64,000 nucleotides of DNA from positions 10,104,278 through 10,168,277 of the forward strand of contig NC_134030.1 in assembly GCF_964204645.1 (NCBI RefSeq), in the 5' to 3' direction. The DNA is from Tubulanus polymorphus (taxonomy: Eukaryota > Nemertea > Palaeonemertea > Tubulaniformes > Tubulanidae). The notes under the pieces were generated by a model. It was not told the origin of the DNA. It did not search any database and saw nothing but the letters and a program-made list of their open reading frames with translations. Both the position numbers and the translations under genes were made by a program. Below are positions 35,254-48,982 of the stretch, piece by piece. Numbering within the stretch: the stretch's first letter is position 1; each line of letters begins with the position of its first letter.

Positions 35254-36890
35254 TGGCAATCGAATACCACCGGGATATTTTCATATAACCCAGTAAAAAT
35301 GAAGATCCTTTTCGTTAGCTCCGATCTTAATGAGTCTGAATACTTGCGAATAGACTTGTTACTAATATTTGGGTGATATTTTCTGAATGGTCATAGAAAA
35401 TAAATCTTCAATAGAAATTCCAATGTTTTAAATAGCCACAACAAGACAAAAACTACCATAAAATCCATCTTCAATCCAATCGATCGCATTAAAGACGAAT
35501 TCTATTGTAGTTTTTGTCTTGTGTGGCTATCGTAGAAAATCTAAGCGAAATCCCCTCGAAGTCGCTCTTAGAAAAAATATGAGATAACTTATTTGTGTAT
35601 CTTAAAGATTCGTTTGAAAAAAAAGAGATCAGTATCCGGTCTATTGCTATGCACTTCGCGTCGAGACGGTTGTTGGCTTTACGTGAATTCAAACATTTTT
35701 TTTCTTCTATAAAGTGTTCGCTTTTATTAGGTTGCCACCTATTCCTCCGCGTATTCTCGATGACAACAAAAACCTGATCAAACCGTTTTTAAGGGTCGTT
35801 TTGGTTAAATAAATTCGTCTTTATTTACCGACGAGTCGCACCCGACTCATTGCCGAGTCACGCACGATCTTGCAAAACGATATATTAAAATCCCGCCGCC
35901 GGCTGCCGTTGTTCTTTGTGTGCGCGTACCCGTGTGTATTTTTTTGTACAATATTTTGATTGCATATCTATAACGTATATATATAATATAATACAAATAA
36001 AACTCGTCAAGATAATGCCGTGAGATAATAAGAAACGTATATTTTCAATCGGCGTACACGTTGTAATCCCACAGTAAGATAAAGTCGGAGATACGTATCC
36101 ATATGTTTTTATCTTTGATGCGGGGTGCTTTTACCTTAGTTTGTGTCTTGTATTGTATTTAGTAACGATGTTTAAGTACAGTAAAACATATTTGATTGGG
36201 GTTATCACAGTCATTATCGTTTTTGCCGGTATAAATTGGATGCCTTTTTAACACAATGCAATAGCTTTAACACCGGGGGCCGATTTTAAGTGTGAGTTTG
36301 GTGAAAGGTTGTGTGCATGTGAGTTTATGTGTGTGTGCGTGTGTGTGTGATTTCCATGGGTGCCAGGGCCATGTTTTATGGTTAAAAGTTTTTAACTTCT
36401 CCTGGTATCCATCGACTTATTTTACATTACTAAATTATCGTCTGTAATTTTCTAATGTAACTTAATTCGTAAATAAAGAATAATAATAATAATAATGAAT
36501 AACAATAATGATAATAATAATACACTCACCAAGCATCAGTACACAAGCAAGACTTATGGATCGGATAGTGATAAATTGAACTGCTAAAATCTTTTCTTTA
36601 ATGATGCTAGATACATGCAGATGATAATGGATATTAAACGATTCCAAACACGAAAAAGAAGCTACCGTCGGATCGGGGTCGTTTTGGAAAAACTATTTTG
36701 CACGTTTTTACAAATACGAATGAAAATGTACATCTCCTTTAACGTAATATCCACGTACATGTACATGTTTACGTATTGACATGTTATCCGATGTGATCTG
36801 AGAATTATGCGAGCGACGAGGAAACTCCCACTTCCCAGGAAAGACTAATAAGAAATGAAAACAAACTGAAAGTATCGACTACCAAAAGTC
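35254..36890. other. Intergenic, no gene seen; AAT microsatellite
   Basis: (AAT)n-rich tract at about 36475-36523 and a GT-rich stretch near 36310-36350. No coding support. Confidence 0.5.
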
Positions 36891-37200
36891 TTGAATATGT
36901 TATCTGCTTTTCACTTCGTTGCGAAGTGGGATACTGATACTGTCTTATTGAACCACTTTGCAATCGAGTTCTATGTCACACGATCTTTTCACGTCTCGGC
37001 ACCTCGTTTGTGGAGTAATTTCGTACCGATTCGTATTCGTAACCGACCATCAGCAGAGTCTTTCAATCGTGCTTTAAATACTTTTTTTATTCAAAGAGTA
37101 TCGAGATTGTTTTAATGTAAAGCGCTTTTGAATTAGATTAATTTAACTTATCATTAATACAATTTCTAGTTTAGGCATTCCACAATATTAGGCATATCAT
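36891..37200 (+). mobile_element. Degenerate LINE 3' end (CR1/L2-like)
   Basis: The frame holds RSFHVSAPRLWSNFVPIRIR and SFNRALNTFF, the classic C-terminal pattern of CR1/L2 reverse transcriptases, and then an AT-rich 3' end. The upstream part of the ORF is missing. Confidence 0.7.
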
Positions 37201-40127
37201 AATGAATATATTAATAATGATATTTCTGTGGGGTTATTATTTGATCAGGATATTTTTTAGATCTTGAATTATTAGATCACATGAAAAAATGCTGTAGGGC
37301 CCTTCGACTGAACATTGGAATCGAAGATTCTTCATTAATGGGACTCTAACCTGCAAAGCCTGGGATTACGTTAACACCAAAAATGCTGCTATTTTCTACT
37401 ATAATTAGGCAATGTATAATTAAATTTGAAACCAAATTGAATACGACTGGTGTAGTTGATTTGACTGGAATAGTTGATTAAAACTGTGTGTTTTAATTGC
37501 CGCAGATGACGGTGTAAAAATAAGGTTAACGTGTAGAAAAGTTAGTCATAAACCGTTATTGAAAATTGCCTGAAATTATTTTTACATGAAGTACTATCGT
37601 CGCATGTTATAGTCGGACCGCGTTGTCATGGCGACGACATCCAAGTGTTGCCTCTCCCGTCGTTGTTAAATGGGTCAAGTGCCCTCAGCCAATCGATTCG
37701 TTTCATGTACCCCATTTGCATATGTATTTTTCAAACGAAGGCATTGCTGTTTCGCATATGTTAGGTGATATTATTATATATACCAAAAGAACTGGCGGTT
37801 CTGTTTTGTTTCATAACACCGAAGCCAAATAATTGCAACGCGTACACGAATATATGAGAAACTTTCCCGCAACTATTTTATCGAACTGCGAGTGCTTTTC
37901 CGTCGATCGAATGAAAGTACCTGATAAACTTGCGGTGACGTGTTTCAGAACGATTTAGGAATCGAGCTGAAGAATGAGACCTCTAGATATTCTTTACCGA
38001 TCAATACTATTGTAGTCGATATGATATGTCCTTTTCACGCAGACGACACTGTTTACAGAGCTGCTGATTGCAGTTTATTTGAACTCAAGGTTGACCATTT
38101 AGACAATACGAGCGACAGAAGTAGAAACAATATACCAAGTAACGTAGCGGCGAGTGCCGTATTTACTCGAATATTTTAGCAATTTTACTTGTAAAGATAC
38201 ATAAGTTATGCAACGTTCTGATTTTTCTCGCCTGCATGAGTGAGGACAATTTAAACTGGTTTGGATGCATCGAAAATTATCTCTCAATATACTCGGTCCT
38301 TTCGAGGACGAAATTCGAGGAACGGAACAACTTTTCGAGGCGCGCGCGTCCGTGTCCATACGTCAATTTCAATGTCACTCATCACCAGGTCGAAAACGGT
38401 AAATAGTTACGTCGCATTTCCCTCAAGCCACTGAACAATGATGTATACCTGTAATTTTAAGCATTTCTATTTTTTGTTAAATTTCGAGAACACGAGATAC
38501 TAATGTTAATTATTGATATCGTTTATATTGGTTTATTTTGGAACGAGCTGATGAGTAATAACTGAAGAGCACCGGTTCGTATTCGATGACTATTTAAAAG
38601 CATTCGTTGTTGTTGCATATACATCGTGTTATACAACTTCATTATTCAACCCTAACATCATTCAAGCCTCTACTTGTTATACGTTTCTACAACTGAACGG
38701 ATAAAAACAAATTGCTAAAGTGGACCCCAATCGATACATTCCCAATAACGCGGTTTCATCTTTAAGTTTTTCCGAATATGATTGCGACTCCAATGCCGAT
38801 TGGAGAATTTCGTGGCGTTTTGAATACAACTTGCGTCATCAACGGTTTTCAACGCATCAGTGAACGTATTGATATTAGTTATTATAGGTTCCCTATAACT
38901 CCTTGATTTCTTGAAAACTCCTTCTAAACCAAATATATTTTTCAAGATCCTTAAATATCCTTGAACTTGCTGCCCCAAAGTCCTTGAAAATTCCTTAAAT
39001 TTTGAGAAATTGGCAATTAGAAAATGGTTAGGTTTTATACCTAGTTATTATACACACAGGTTCCACCGAATGAGATGGTTTACCGAGATAATCAGTCGCG
39101 ATTTAGGAGTAGTGCACAATAATTGGGATTGATAGTGATGCAGACGCTTCCTCGAAATTTGAAATTTTCTCCTTGACAACTCCTTGAAAAGTCCTTGAAT
39201 TTTGGAAATACTGATCTGTTGGAACCATGTATTAGTTCGGTATCAGTCGCACGCTTTTTGGGACCTTGGAGGTATATGGGGCAGAAGAGCATTCTGAGAA
39301 AATTAGTCCGTGCGAGGAGAAGGTGTCCGCTTGCAGGTCTGAGGGCCTCCGCAGAAAGTTTCTGAAAAAAAAATCGGATGATAATTATGAAATGAAGCCA
39401 TTATTTCTTTTTGATATTGGCCGAGTTCAATTCGGCCAATTTGAAGATTACCAATTCATGACAATTTTGTGATACATAAAACTCCTCGATGAATCGGTCG
39501 ATATTTGGCTAACTCCCCTCGTCGATCGATTCGGTTCAATCGAGGCGAGTATTTCGTATTCAACTCACTTATTAGCGATGTTATGAACGACTAAATGAAA
39601 TGATCAAATACATTTTTAAGAGGGTGCATTTTCGAATTTGCAAAAAAAGAATCGAGTACATATCCTCAGCCACAGCTGGTAGGTCTACCCTATCTCCTTG
39701 ATAAAGTGAAGTTATCGTGGCGTAAAGATGAGTCGTGATACGATATTTTCGCGCGAAAGATTGTTACGTCCAGGATATATATACACTGGTATCGATCACC
39801 AAAAGTTTAATGGTTATGAATGCTTCTATGAATTGCCATTCGAAATATATGTTTTCACTTAATTCTTCGAAACTTTCATCAAAATCTTAATTTTGGGACG
39901 GGCGTCGTGTGACGTAATAAAAGTTCCTCGATGAACTGGTTACATAAGAATACAATGGAATCCATCTTCATTGAATGAACGAATGAAGTTTTATTTTGCA
40001 AAATGAATCTAGTCACATAATCACATAATATCACCGCAGAATGAATTGACAATATGCACGTACCATACATACATAAATACATACATACACATGAATATAT
40101 ACATATGATACCTCAAGATTTTACCTC
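37201..40127. other. Intergenic, no convincing gene
   Basis: A 60-residue frame after an acceptor-like TTTCAG at 37966 (NDLGIELKNE...) is unrecognised. 38890-39215 repeats TCCTTGAAAA-type words. No other coding support. Confidence 0.45.
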
Positions 40128-40293
40128 AAGCCCAACACACACGTCGCAGGGAAACACGAAAAAAACATGTTCTATCTCGGAAACATTGTTTCCCGAAACC
40201 GTGTTTCTCGCGTCTCGTTCATGGGGAAACTCGCTGGAACATGTTGCTGTCACGTGTTCCCGTGTTTCCCTGCGTGTCGTGTGCGCTGGGCTT
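40128..40293. mobile_element. 166-bp MITE with about 30-bp TIRs
   Basis: Left AAGCCCAACACACACGTCGCAGGGAAACACG and right CGTGTTTCCCTGCGTGTCGTGTGCGCTGGGCTT are inverted repeats with few mismatches. Confidence 0.85.
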
Positions 40294-40419
40294 TATTGTA
40301 CATGTACAAAGATATGCCATAAGGAATGTATAACAAAAATGTACAACACGTTAATGGGTCCACGAAATTCGTTTTCGTCATTTTCTTTTCCCAAACTATC
40401 GTACGGCGTTTACAACATG

Positions 40420-40655
40420 ACATATGAAAAAGTATTATAGGACATTCCCTAGTATTGAAAAATTTGAAATGTTAATATGGGTAACCGGAAAAATCAGGAA
40501 CAACTTGATCAGTTTCATCAAAAAGGGATTGAGATTTTCGCTTGAGCTTGTCAAGCCATATTGTACATTTCCATAATTATTATAATGTTCTGTTTTGCAT
40601 GCTCTGTGCAAGTTACTTATTGTTGAGCAATAAACTAAACTAAAAAAAAACTGAA
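40420..40655 (+). mobile_element. LINE 3' end, family L-CPKCN
   Basis: Translation gives KYYRTFPSIEKFEML and ISFIKK, then a 3' UTR with TGCATGCTCTGTGCAAGTTACTTATTGTTGAGCAATAAACTAAACTAAA. The same 3' end lies on the minus strand at 60675-61045. Confidence 0.65.
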
Positions 40656-41073
40656 CTTAACATAGGTATGTGCAGAAAATTGCGGGATCCACACTTCAAG
40701 ATCATATATTCGTCCTGCAATGAAAACGAGCATAAATGCACATTTTCAACAAAAACATTTGATACAGTTTTATCATTGCGTGTTTAACGACGCGATGTAA
40801 TTAAAAGCCAAGTCGATACTTTTGCGGATTTTTTTACAATTATTTATACCGCCATGGATGATATTAGATATGTAGCGATATCTGATAACCACTCGTTTTA
40901 CAAGTGGGCTATTTTCAATATGAAGTCGTTGCATTTCATCATTTCGTGTACGTTAATTGCGATCCAGGCACCGAAAAAAGATCATTTCAACGCCGTATTG
41001 TGTGTTGGTTTTGTGGTTCTGAAAACGAAGATATCGGGCGCTTAAACGCATTTTCATGAAACGAAACCGTATT

Positions 41074-41295
41074 GTTAGCTTTTGGAAAAAATGATACCTT
41101 GTTTCTCATAATCGGCTGGGTCGCAGTAAACTGCAATAACAACATTTGTAATCAGTTCATTTCTATAGCTGCCGGGTTCTGTTATGGTTAGCTTGATCGT
41201 GATTTTCAAAAAAGTAAAATACAATTATATCAAGTATAATAGATCCACTTATAAGCTCAGCAAAAATGAGAAACGAGGTATCAATTTTTCTAGCC
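41074..41295. mobile_element. 222-bp MITE family M3, copy 1
   Basis: Left ATGATACCTTGTTTCTC and right GAGAAACGAGGTATCAATTTTTCTAGCC are inverted. It has the same length and ends as 52294-52515. Confidence 0.8.
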
Positions 41296-43567
41296 TTTAC
41301 GCGAAATTATAGATGAATTAAGTGTCTTTAGGCGCCATGTTAAAAAATATGTGTCCTATCATTAAGAATCCATCTACAATTTCTATTAAATGAGACAAAG
41401 TTAGCATCTCGCGCAAATTATCATCATTATCATCATTATTGACCGTCGTCCTTTTCCTACTCGTACTACTCAAACAGTTTAACAGTTTATTTGAAAAACT
41501 CAACTCAAGACACTATATCGAGATCTGTATGTGTACGGTCGGTTCGAATCCGATTGTTAATGCACCTCTTGGTATTGTACTTTTTCCTTGCATTTCGACA
41601 TTCATGACCAAACCATGGTTTATCCCGTTTGTCCCATATTTTACGTATACTCGTCTCGCGCGATATTAACCTGGAATATATGGATATTAATATGGAACAA
41701 TAACAAAAACTGGTCGCCGTGTTTTGTGAAACAGTTTGAAAAATAGACGAAAACATTTCGATTATATACATAATTCGACGTTTCTATTAATACGACGACG
41801 GCTGCCATCACGGCGCAGTGTGTGGAGGTATTCGCAGCGCGCGCGTTTACCGATAATACAGACATTCTTGTCTCGATAAAATGAGAATGAATGACTAACT
41901 TACTTACTAATTATTACTACTCGTTATAAAAACACGCCCGATAATTACCAATGATTAATATAAGATGCATGTAGATTGTCGGCCATATTCGCTGTATGTA
42001 TCTTTTACTTAGGCTTTATAGTCAGTTGATGATAAACTTTCGATAAATACGACAGTAGAATCGGCTTGAAAATGAAATCGCGCAAACAGGAAAAACCAAA
42101 AAGTTGTTGAATTCAAGTGGATTTCAGAAGTTCGTTCTTTTTTATCAGAACCGAGTGTATTGTTTACGTACGTAGGTTCGTTTCGTTGTTATCAAAAGTA
42201 TATCGTGATTATTTCAACTCGCGAAATGAAAATAATCGTTCTTTTTTATCATTACCAAGCCGTCCTTGATCGGGGTTTTTTTGCCGGTTTATCGCTACGG
42301 AACATCGTGGCTTTTAAACGATTCGAGACGTGCTCCGTAGTATGCTGTCCGCTTTTTAGTTCAATGTCGTTGCAACGATAACAACGATAAAAAAAGCTAG
42401 GATGACTCTCCCCGTTTCGCAAAATGACTCACTTCGTGAATCCGCACCCCCTATCACAGGGGCTTGTATATAAGCTTTTAAAGATGTAGTAGTGACTATT
42501 ACATTATCAATTGTGACAAGCCCTGTGCTCCATATTTAGTCATAATTCGCAGAAGCGTCATCGTCGCTTTTGTTGGCTAAGTCTGGTTTTTTGTTACCCT
42601 GGATCCGAGTTTTACGATTCTAAGTCAGGATTTGTAGAAAACAACGTCCTGGTCGTTAAAATTGTCATGAAAATGTTTTTCTACAGCGATATCCAGCACG
42701 AAATCGCTAAGTCTATGAATACATGATTAATTTGCAGCTAATCATCATAATATTTGCCGTAACGATCGGTGACGTCGTCCGTGTAACACGCCCTTATAAG
42801 TGACGTCACGAAAATGCATTTGTCAGGCGACGCGCAGCACAGGCCGCTGGCGTGTCTCTCCGTGCGCTCCGACGGAGGGCTAAATTGCGCGTAAGACAAC
42901 TGCATCCGTGTAAAACAAACATCCCGGTCCGAATCCGGATCAAGTTTTCTGTCAGGTACGTGACGCCACGCAATCATTCTCAATCACAGATCGAATTAGT
43001 GAATAATCGTTGCTTTTACAGAAATCTTTCTTCCGTTTTTTTTCCTGGTAAACACATTCATTCGTTTGTTTGCACACGTATATTCTTTAGCACGGAAATT
43101 TTCATTTGTTCTCATAATTTGATTTGAAATGTTTAGAATTTAAATTTTGATCCGGTTTTTAAATGGTGACGTTCTTTTGGGCAACGATGGAAAACGAATT
43201 GCTCTCAATTTGTGGCACTTTTTCATAGTTTCCGCAGTTCAATATGTAACGTGAATGTTGCGATTTAATTTCGTTTTCAAATTAAAGGTTCCGTGCGATA
43301 AAGAATATGTATATATCACCATGATGGAACCCTACGCACACCCTAAAGGCATATGCAGTTGTATCAACGTATACATCTCAACGACCAATATTGTATTTAT
43401 TGGCAGGGCATTCGGTAGCGGAGTGCAGAGGTGCATGTTTTTATATAGTTTTGTTATATTTTCTTAACGTGTGCTGGGGGGAAATAAGTTAATTTATTCA
43501 CATCTCGTTTATGCGCCTCATGACATACAGCGCGTACACCGGTACACATTCGGCGTGTAACGGTAAG
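41296..43567. other. Intergenic, no gene seen
   Basis: AT-rich sequence with short unsupported frames. Confidence 0.45.
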
Positions 43568-43743
43568 TACGGCGGAACCTCGTTCGTACGAATCTTGTGG
43601 TCAAAAGTGAAATTTTCGTGTCAAATAGGTTTCGTATTATCCGAAGCTTAATTCATACGAATATGTTAGCCGGAAAATGCTGGAGATCATCGTAATAAAC
43701 TGGTTTCGTCATTATCAGAATCGTATTAACGAGGTTCAACTGT
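43568..43743. mobile_element. pogo/Tigger-like short element
   Basis: ACGGCGGAACCTCGTTCGTACGAAT at the left and CGTATTAACGAGGTTCAACTGTA at the right. A related right end (GTAGTAACGAGGTTCAACTGC) lies at about 44960-44982. Confidence 0.65.
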
Positions 43744-44149
43744 AGTACTAACTGTCATGGCGGCGGTGTATGGCTTCTAACTAGTTTATACATACGTATT
43801 TCGCTACTGTCTTGTATTTCTTCGACGAAAGCGAAATTAAGATCGTACGAGGATATGGAGAAATAAACGATAGTGAGTAAGAATTATCTCGATCGATATA
43901 TTGTACGTTTTTCAAACATATCCTCAGCGTCAGACATTTATTTACAAGTCTCTAATACCGGGTAGGTTTTTTTATTGAACAGGATTTAGCCCTTGTTGGT
44001 TGCCGAATTATTAGTTCACCTTGTAATTTCTTTTTATGTGCATGATAAGCGATTATTAGTCAACATTGGGTCCAAGTAAGAATTTTTATACTTGGTAACT
44101 CTTGGTGATTTATGGAGGGCAATACTAATGAGTTTTTAATCTTAAGATA

Positions 44150-44982
44150 GGTATTGACCCTGTTATTTATTCGATTTCGTTTGATTTGTTATGATTTAGC
44201 ATCCCTTACAAACCCACCAAACTTGCTGGGAGCAAAGGGGTTTGATTTTGAAATCGGAAATCGAAGTACAGATATAGTGGTGTGTGATCGGTGGTCTAAT
44301 CTTTTTTAAATCGAAGTACATAATTGGAAATTTCGGATTCGGTTCATTCGAAGTTAATTTTGTGTTGGCTGCCTTATTTAATACATCGAGATTTTAGAAA
44401 TAATTACCATACTATACAAGATTGAAAATCATTTTAGTCAATTGATATATTTTTTGTCGTTTTCCACTAATGCCTTTTTCAGGAGGATACCAAATTATAT
44501 GAAATATCAACTCGTCGCAATCATTGTTGCGTTAATGAGTAAAAATATATTCCAGCGAAGGTTGGTTTTGGTAACCACCGTTTGCTTCACTTTCAATTTC
44601 GAATATCGTAACCTCATAAGTATAAATCTTGTGGCCAAAAGTGAAATTGTCGTTCGGGTTTAGTACTATCCAAAGCTTGATTGATATAAATATCTTTGAT
44701 TTTATTGTAATAAGGATTGACCCTGTTATTCATTCGATTTCTAGATTTCGTTTGATTTCGTCATTTGGAGTCCCTTACAAAAGCACCACATCTACCGGGA
44801 ACGAAACAGGGGGTTTGATTTTGAAATCGAAGTACATAGTTGTGTGATCGGTGGTCGAGTTTGCTGATTTTTTTCTGTTTAATCGAAGCATAATTGGAAA
44901 TATGTAAGCTGCGACATGTTGGAGATGATCGTAATAAGCGGTTTTCATCTTAAACATTATCGTAGTAACGAGGTTCAACTGC
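44150..44982 (+). repeat. Local direct duplication of repeat family R2
   Basis: ATTGACCCTGTTATTTATTCGATTTCG ... AATCGAAGTACATAATTGGAAAT (44150-44330) recurs at 44715-44900 in the same orientation, with the R2 core seen also at 34280. Confidence 0.65.
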
Positions 44983-45623
44983 TTGTAAGACAATTGGGCG
45001 CATAACCTGACAGATCATTTCACTCCGCGCATGCTTGACGTCGGTGTAACTTTTGTTTATCGACAGGTTCAATTAGATATGCGTGAATAATCGAGGCGAA
45101 ATTCTATATAAAGGATGAGTTTTTACAAATGGATGTTTTGCGTTCCCAGTTTGCCTCCCTCAATTGGGATAACTTGTCGATATTTCGGTTAAGGTATTGT
45201 TCAGCGTTTTAGACTATTCGCCGCGCTTGTACGCTTTGCGATATCAGTTTCTGACACATATGAAGGGTCATCGTCGTTTCGAAATTTTTTTTTTCACTCG
45301 AAAAAAAACTTCAATTGAAAAACTACTTGTAGCCGTCAATCAAATCCGGTGCCATGGTTACTGACCACTTCATCGGCCACGTGACTGCGCCAGGGCGTTG
45401 GCTACGTTTCGTATACGGATACATATATTTTTCAACAATAGTATATAGATTATTCCGCAAACAACGTTCGAGCTTCGGCAATAGGCGGCCCACTTGAACG
45501 GGAAAAATAATGGAAAGCATATCTGCACGTACTTGAAAATATGAAACTATCGTTGTGCACAGCTTTAACATTCAAACACAACTTTCCCAGGGCAATCGAC
45601 CAACTCTGTTGCGTTCAGCGAAC

Positions 45624-47969
45624 ATGGAGGACCCAGGTCAGAGTAAGTGTTTTAAGAATTCGAAAGGTAACGCGACTTGGCTAATTCATTACCTCTTACT
45701 GTTTCTCTAAATGGGGCTTTTGAAGAAGAACTTCTTCGAGTAATTCGCTCATCGCTTGACGATCTATTGTTATATTTGCCGCAAAATCAGCCCGCTGATG
45801 ACGCGTCCCCGCGACGCCGGCGACCAATCAACGCCCGAAAAGGAATCGGGCTTACTTTATTTTCAGGCCGCCCGATCCGGATGTCTTATAAAGTCCTGAT
45901 GGCAATGACGGCGCGATCAGACGACCGTATTCGACGATCGAAAACCCAAACGTGCGCGGGCAGAAATACATAGCCGACATACCCGCCATCAGTCACTATG
46001 CGTATCTACACCAACCCAGGTAAGTATAATTAATACTTTTGTTAATTTACTTCTCAATTATAATTTTTCTTGTTAAGTTACCGGTTTGAACTTTGTTTTT
46101 CATATTGCTGCTGTTCTCTTTTATCTCTTGAGTTTGTTTGTCGTGTTTTGTATTTTGAAGTTTGAAGGTATTTTTCCCTGTTCGGCAATGCGGTGTTTAA
46201 CATAATTATATACAGTAATATCGACGTAGATATGAAATATGCCGAAGTGATATAGATTATAATACGGAGCAAAATAATATATGCGTATTCGTGCAAGTGC
46301 GAGCGGGAATTGATTTTGTATATGATGACATTGCTGCGTTCCGTCTGCAGACGAGCCCACGTCGTGTCGAGCTAACACGTCACTGATGACGAATGACGCC
46401 GCTTACGAGATGGATTCCTGTCGGTGGAACTTGCCGCAGGTGGATTCCTGTCGGACTTAGAAGATCCGGGACCCAGTTCCATAGGGTTGTGAGTTTAGCC
46501 TTGACAAACACGCGTTGAGCTCTACTATAGCTGCTGGCACGGGCATTAAGATTTTATTCTCTTCTAAAGGTTCAAACGTTGAAAAACGTGCTTCGATTTT
46601 GCATCAGAATGATCTTCATTTCTGAGAGTTATCAGTTTTGATATTCCTCGTTAATGACCATAATATCTATTTTTCATTTCGATTATAACAGATAGAAACA
46701 TATATTTTAGATACTTACATCTTAAGATCCGATATCATTTAGGATGCCTGAATATACAAAATGTCGCGGTTGTTTATGTCAAAGGGTGATATCTTTATTC
46801 CGATTACGATTAGTATAGTCACGACTTAAAATGAGTTATGTGCCTGGTTAACTAGCGTAACATACGTTTCCATACGTTTTTTTTTTAATGACCCAGCAAA
46901 TTAAATTTCGTACTGTCAACGTTGTCGCTTAACGGGTAGCTAAATTGCTAAAATACCAGATTGATAGAAAGTCATCGGAACTGTCGAAATAACAATATTC
47001 TTTCAGTAAGTGACGATTATCTAAATTGCTGAAATACCAAATAGATAGTCTTCGGAACTATTCTTCCAGCAAGTAACTTTTTTCGTTCGGGAAAACCCAT
47101 CGGGAAATAGTAATGCGTAATTCCTTGAAGCATAAATAGAACGATGCTTACTCGTTGTACCGCTTATCAAGAACACCCACACACGATAACGGCAATGTTA
47201 GTGGAATTTCAAATGATTTCATACGGTGTTTCGGTGAGTGTTAATGCATGATAAACGCGAACTTGGGCGTGGTTATGAGTAGGGTATAGGTGTTTTTAAT
47301 TAATCGTGACGGTTCCTAAGACGAATTCACTTCAGTTACATTCAAATCAAAGAGAGAAGATTTTGTAGATTGATATCGGATACTGGCCCGTTCCCACGGT
47401 CTTCATTTTTTCTATAGTTCACTTTATGTATTTTTTAGTTCGCGACTTTCTCTGAGGATATGGCAACACTATACACCCGCGCACAAAATGAAGAGGTACT
47501 CCATAGGTTTCGATCAGTTGTATGTGGGCCAATAAGGTTTCGAGGGCACCTAATAATACGCATGATTCAAATTCTTCGATAGCGAACTCATTCATACAGC
47601 GCGCGGGGTTTTGGCTCGTTCCGAATTTGAAAGTTGATTTTTATTCCACTCCGAGTCGTTTTTATTTTCCTATTTGAAGTTGATTGATTGATTGCCGTTT
47701 TCATGAGGTTATCGCTATAAAGTTAACGGGACAGTCCTGATCAATTATTTGATTTTCAGCGAATTTTTCAGACTGCTGGTAGGCTATATCAACACAACCT
47801 AAATTATACATACATGTACATACGATATAATTGTATTATGCGATAAACCGAGACGCCTTCAACGGTAGATTGATCGTCACTTTGCACTTGGAAGTTCAAA
47901 TTTTGATTTAAAAGAATCACAATTCAGATGTAAGCACCGCCGCGGCGGTGAAAGTCGACGAAATGAAAG
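45624..47969 (+). other. Possible short spliced transcript with strong splice sites; coding status unclear
   Basis: ATG at 45624 runs into a consensus donor (CAGA|GTAAGT at 45640-45646). An acceptor TTTTCAG precedes 45868, and another strong donor CCAG|GTAAGT follows 46020. A mini-exon at 47928-47969 is bounded by TTCAG and GTACGT; reading from the ATG at 45996 it would encode a short peptide ending KVDEMK. Joining the first ATG to the 45868 exon meets a stop at 45971, so no long protein is recovered. The string of good splice sites is the only support. Confidence 0.15.
46470..46505. mobile_element. Partial MITE family M1 end
   Basis: GGACCCAGTTCCATAGGGTTGTGAGTTTAG matches the left arm of the 35141 copy; the right arm is absent. 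Confidence 0.5.
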
Positions 47970-48079
47970 GTACGTTCAAAGGTTCTCTCAGTAAAGATTT
48001 CGTATCGTGATTTTCGTTCTGGGACAATTTCGAATATGATATGGATTGTTTGCCACCGATCCCGGGAAATCGGACGGTC
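46506..48079. other. Intergenic, no convincing gene
   Basis: Unique-looking sequence containing only the possible mini-exon at 47928-47969. Confidence 0.4.
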
Positions 48080-48344
48080 CAGGGGCGGATCTAGCCTAGG
48101 TTTCCGAGGTCTTCTCAGCTGTGGAAGGGCACATATATCATAGAATATCTGTCAATTTGGGGCATCGAATCCTTCTCTGTATCCAGAAAACTTTAACCTG
48201 TTAAGGAAAATTATTCATAAAAAATTTGACGTTTATCGATTTTCGATTATTCAAATTGGCCATTTTCAATTGATTCTACCAGAACTTGCAGAATAGAAGG
48301 GCACTTCTACACCAGTATACTTCCAGCAGTCTGGGTCCACCCTG
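48080..48344. mobile_element. hAT-like element, inverted copy of the 27087 family
   Basis: CAGGGGCGGATCTAGCCTAGGTTT at the left and GTCTGGGTCCACCCTG at the right; the interior GCTGTGGAAGGGCAC and TCTACCAGAACTTG matches the other copies in reverse. Confidence 0.8.
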
Positions 48345-48527
48345 TGGTCAGATCGCCGGGTCATTCCTGCGATAGCATCTCTATCTTCAGTAACAGATAA
48401 ATAAGATAAAACCCACTATATCCAGATTAAAAAGGTTTTAAAATAAAATTTATTCGATCAGAAATTAATCGAAAAGACACTAGAGATCATCGTCATGTTT
48501 GTCGTCGTTTTTCACTTATCGTACCAA

Positions 48528-48720
48528 TTACATTCTAAATTCTATTAATTTGATTTTATCATATGCAATATATGTGTAAAAAGGTTTGGGCTCATACACG
48601 ACGCCGCCGATCGGGTCGGTTATTTCAAATATTTGAGTATTTCCGATTTGAGCAATGAAATTTTTAAAACTAACAATATACTCCGCGACTTCGGGGATCT
48701 TTTCAAATATCATGCCACGC
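48528..48720 (-). CDS. Candidate terminal coding exon of an unknown minus-strand gene
   Basis: The minus frame ending at the TAA at 48530-48528 encodes about 60 residues with protein-like composition (GMIFEKIPEVAEYIV through IGNTQIFEITDPIGG). AATAAA follows on the minus strand at 48454-48449, 74 nt past the stop. Upstream, the frame runs into a CA/GT microsatellite (about 48818-48850), so the 5' boundary is uncertain. No family recognised; it may be a decayed fragment. Confidence 0.22.
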
Positions 48721-48817
48721 CGATGCATATGGGCTGTCGCGTCGATTGAGGCGGTTGTTGTCCCAAATATACGAAGGTAGGTGTCACTTGTATTTGCGTT
48801 GATAATACGCCGGTATG

Positions 48818-48855
48818 CCGGTGTGTGTGTGTGTGTGTATGAGAGAGTGTGTAGG
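48818..48855 (+). repeat. (GT)n microsatellite
   Basis: Ten GT units followed by ATGAGAGAGTGTGT. Confidence 0.9.
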
Positions 48856-48982
48856 TTTTGGAGATAAGGGGGCTGGGTAAACATACGCAACCAGACGTCG
48901 TTGCCGTACACCATACGCATAGAACGTACTGCGGCCTGTGCAGTAAGCGTTTTCGAGCCGGCCGATACACGCGGCGCGCCAT

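Noticed and set aside
37966-38130. Possible exon after TTTCAG encoding NDLGIELKNE...
   Set aside because: No convincing donor, neighbour exon or recognised family.
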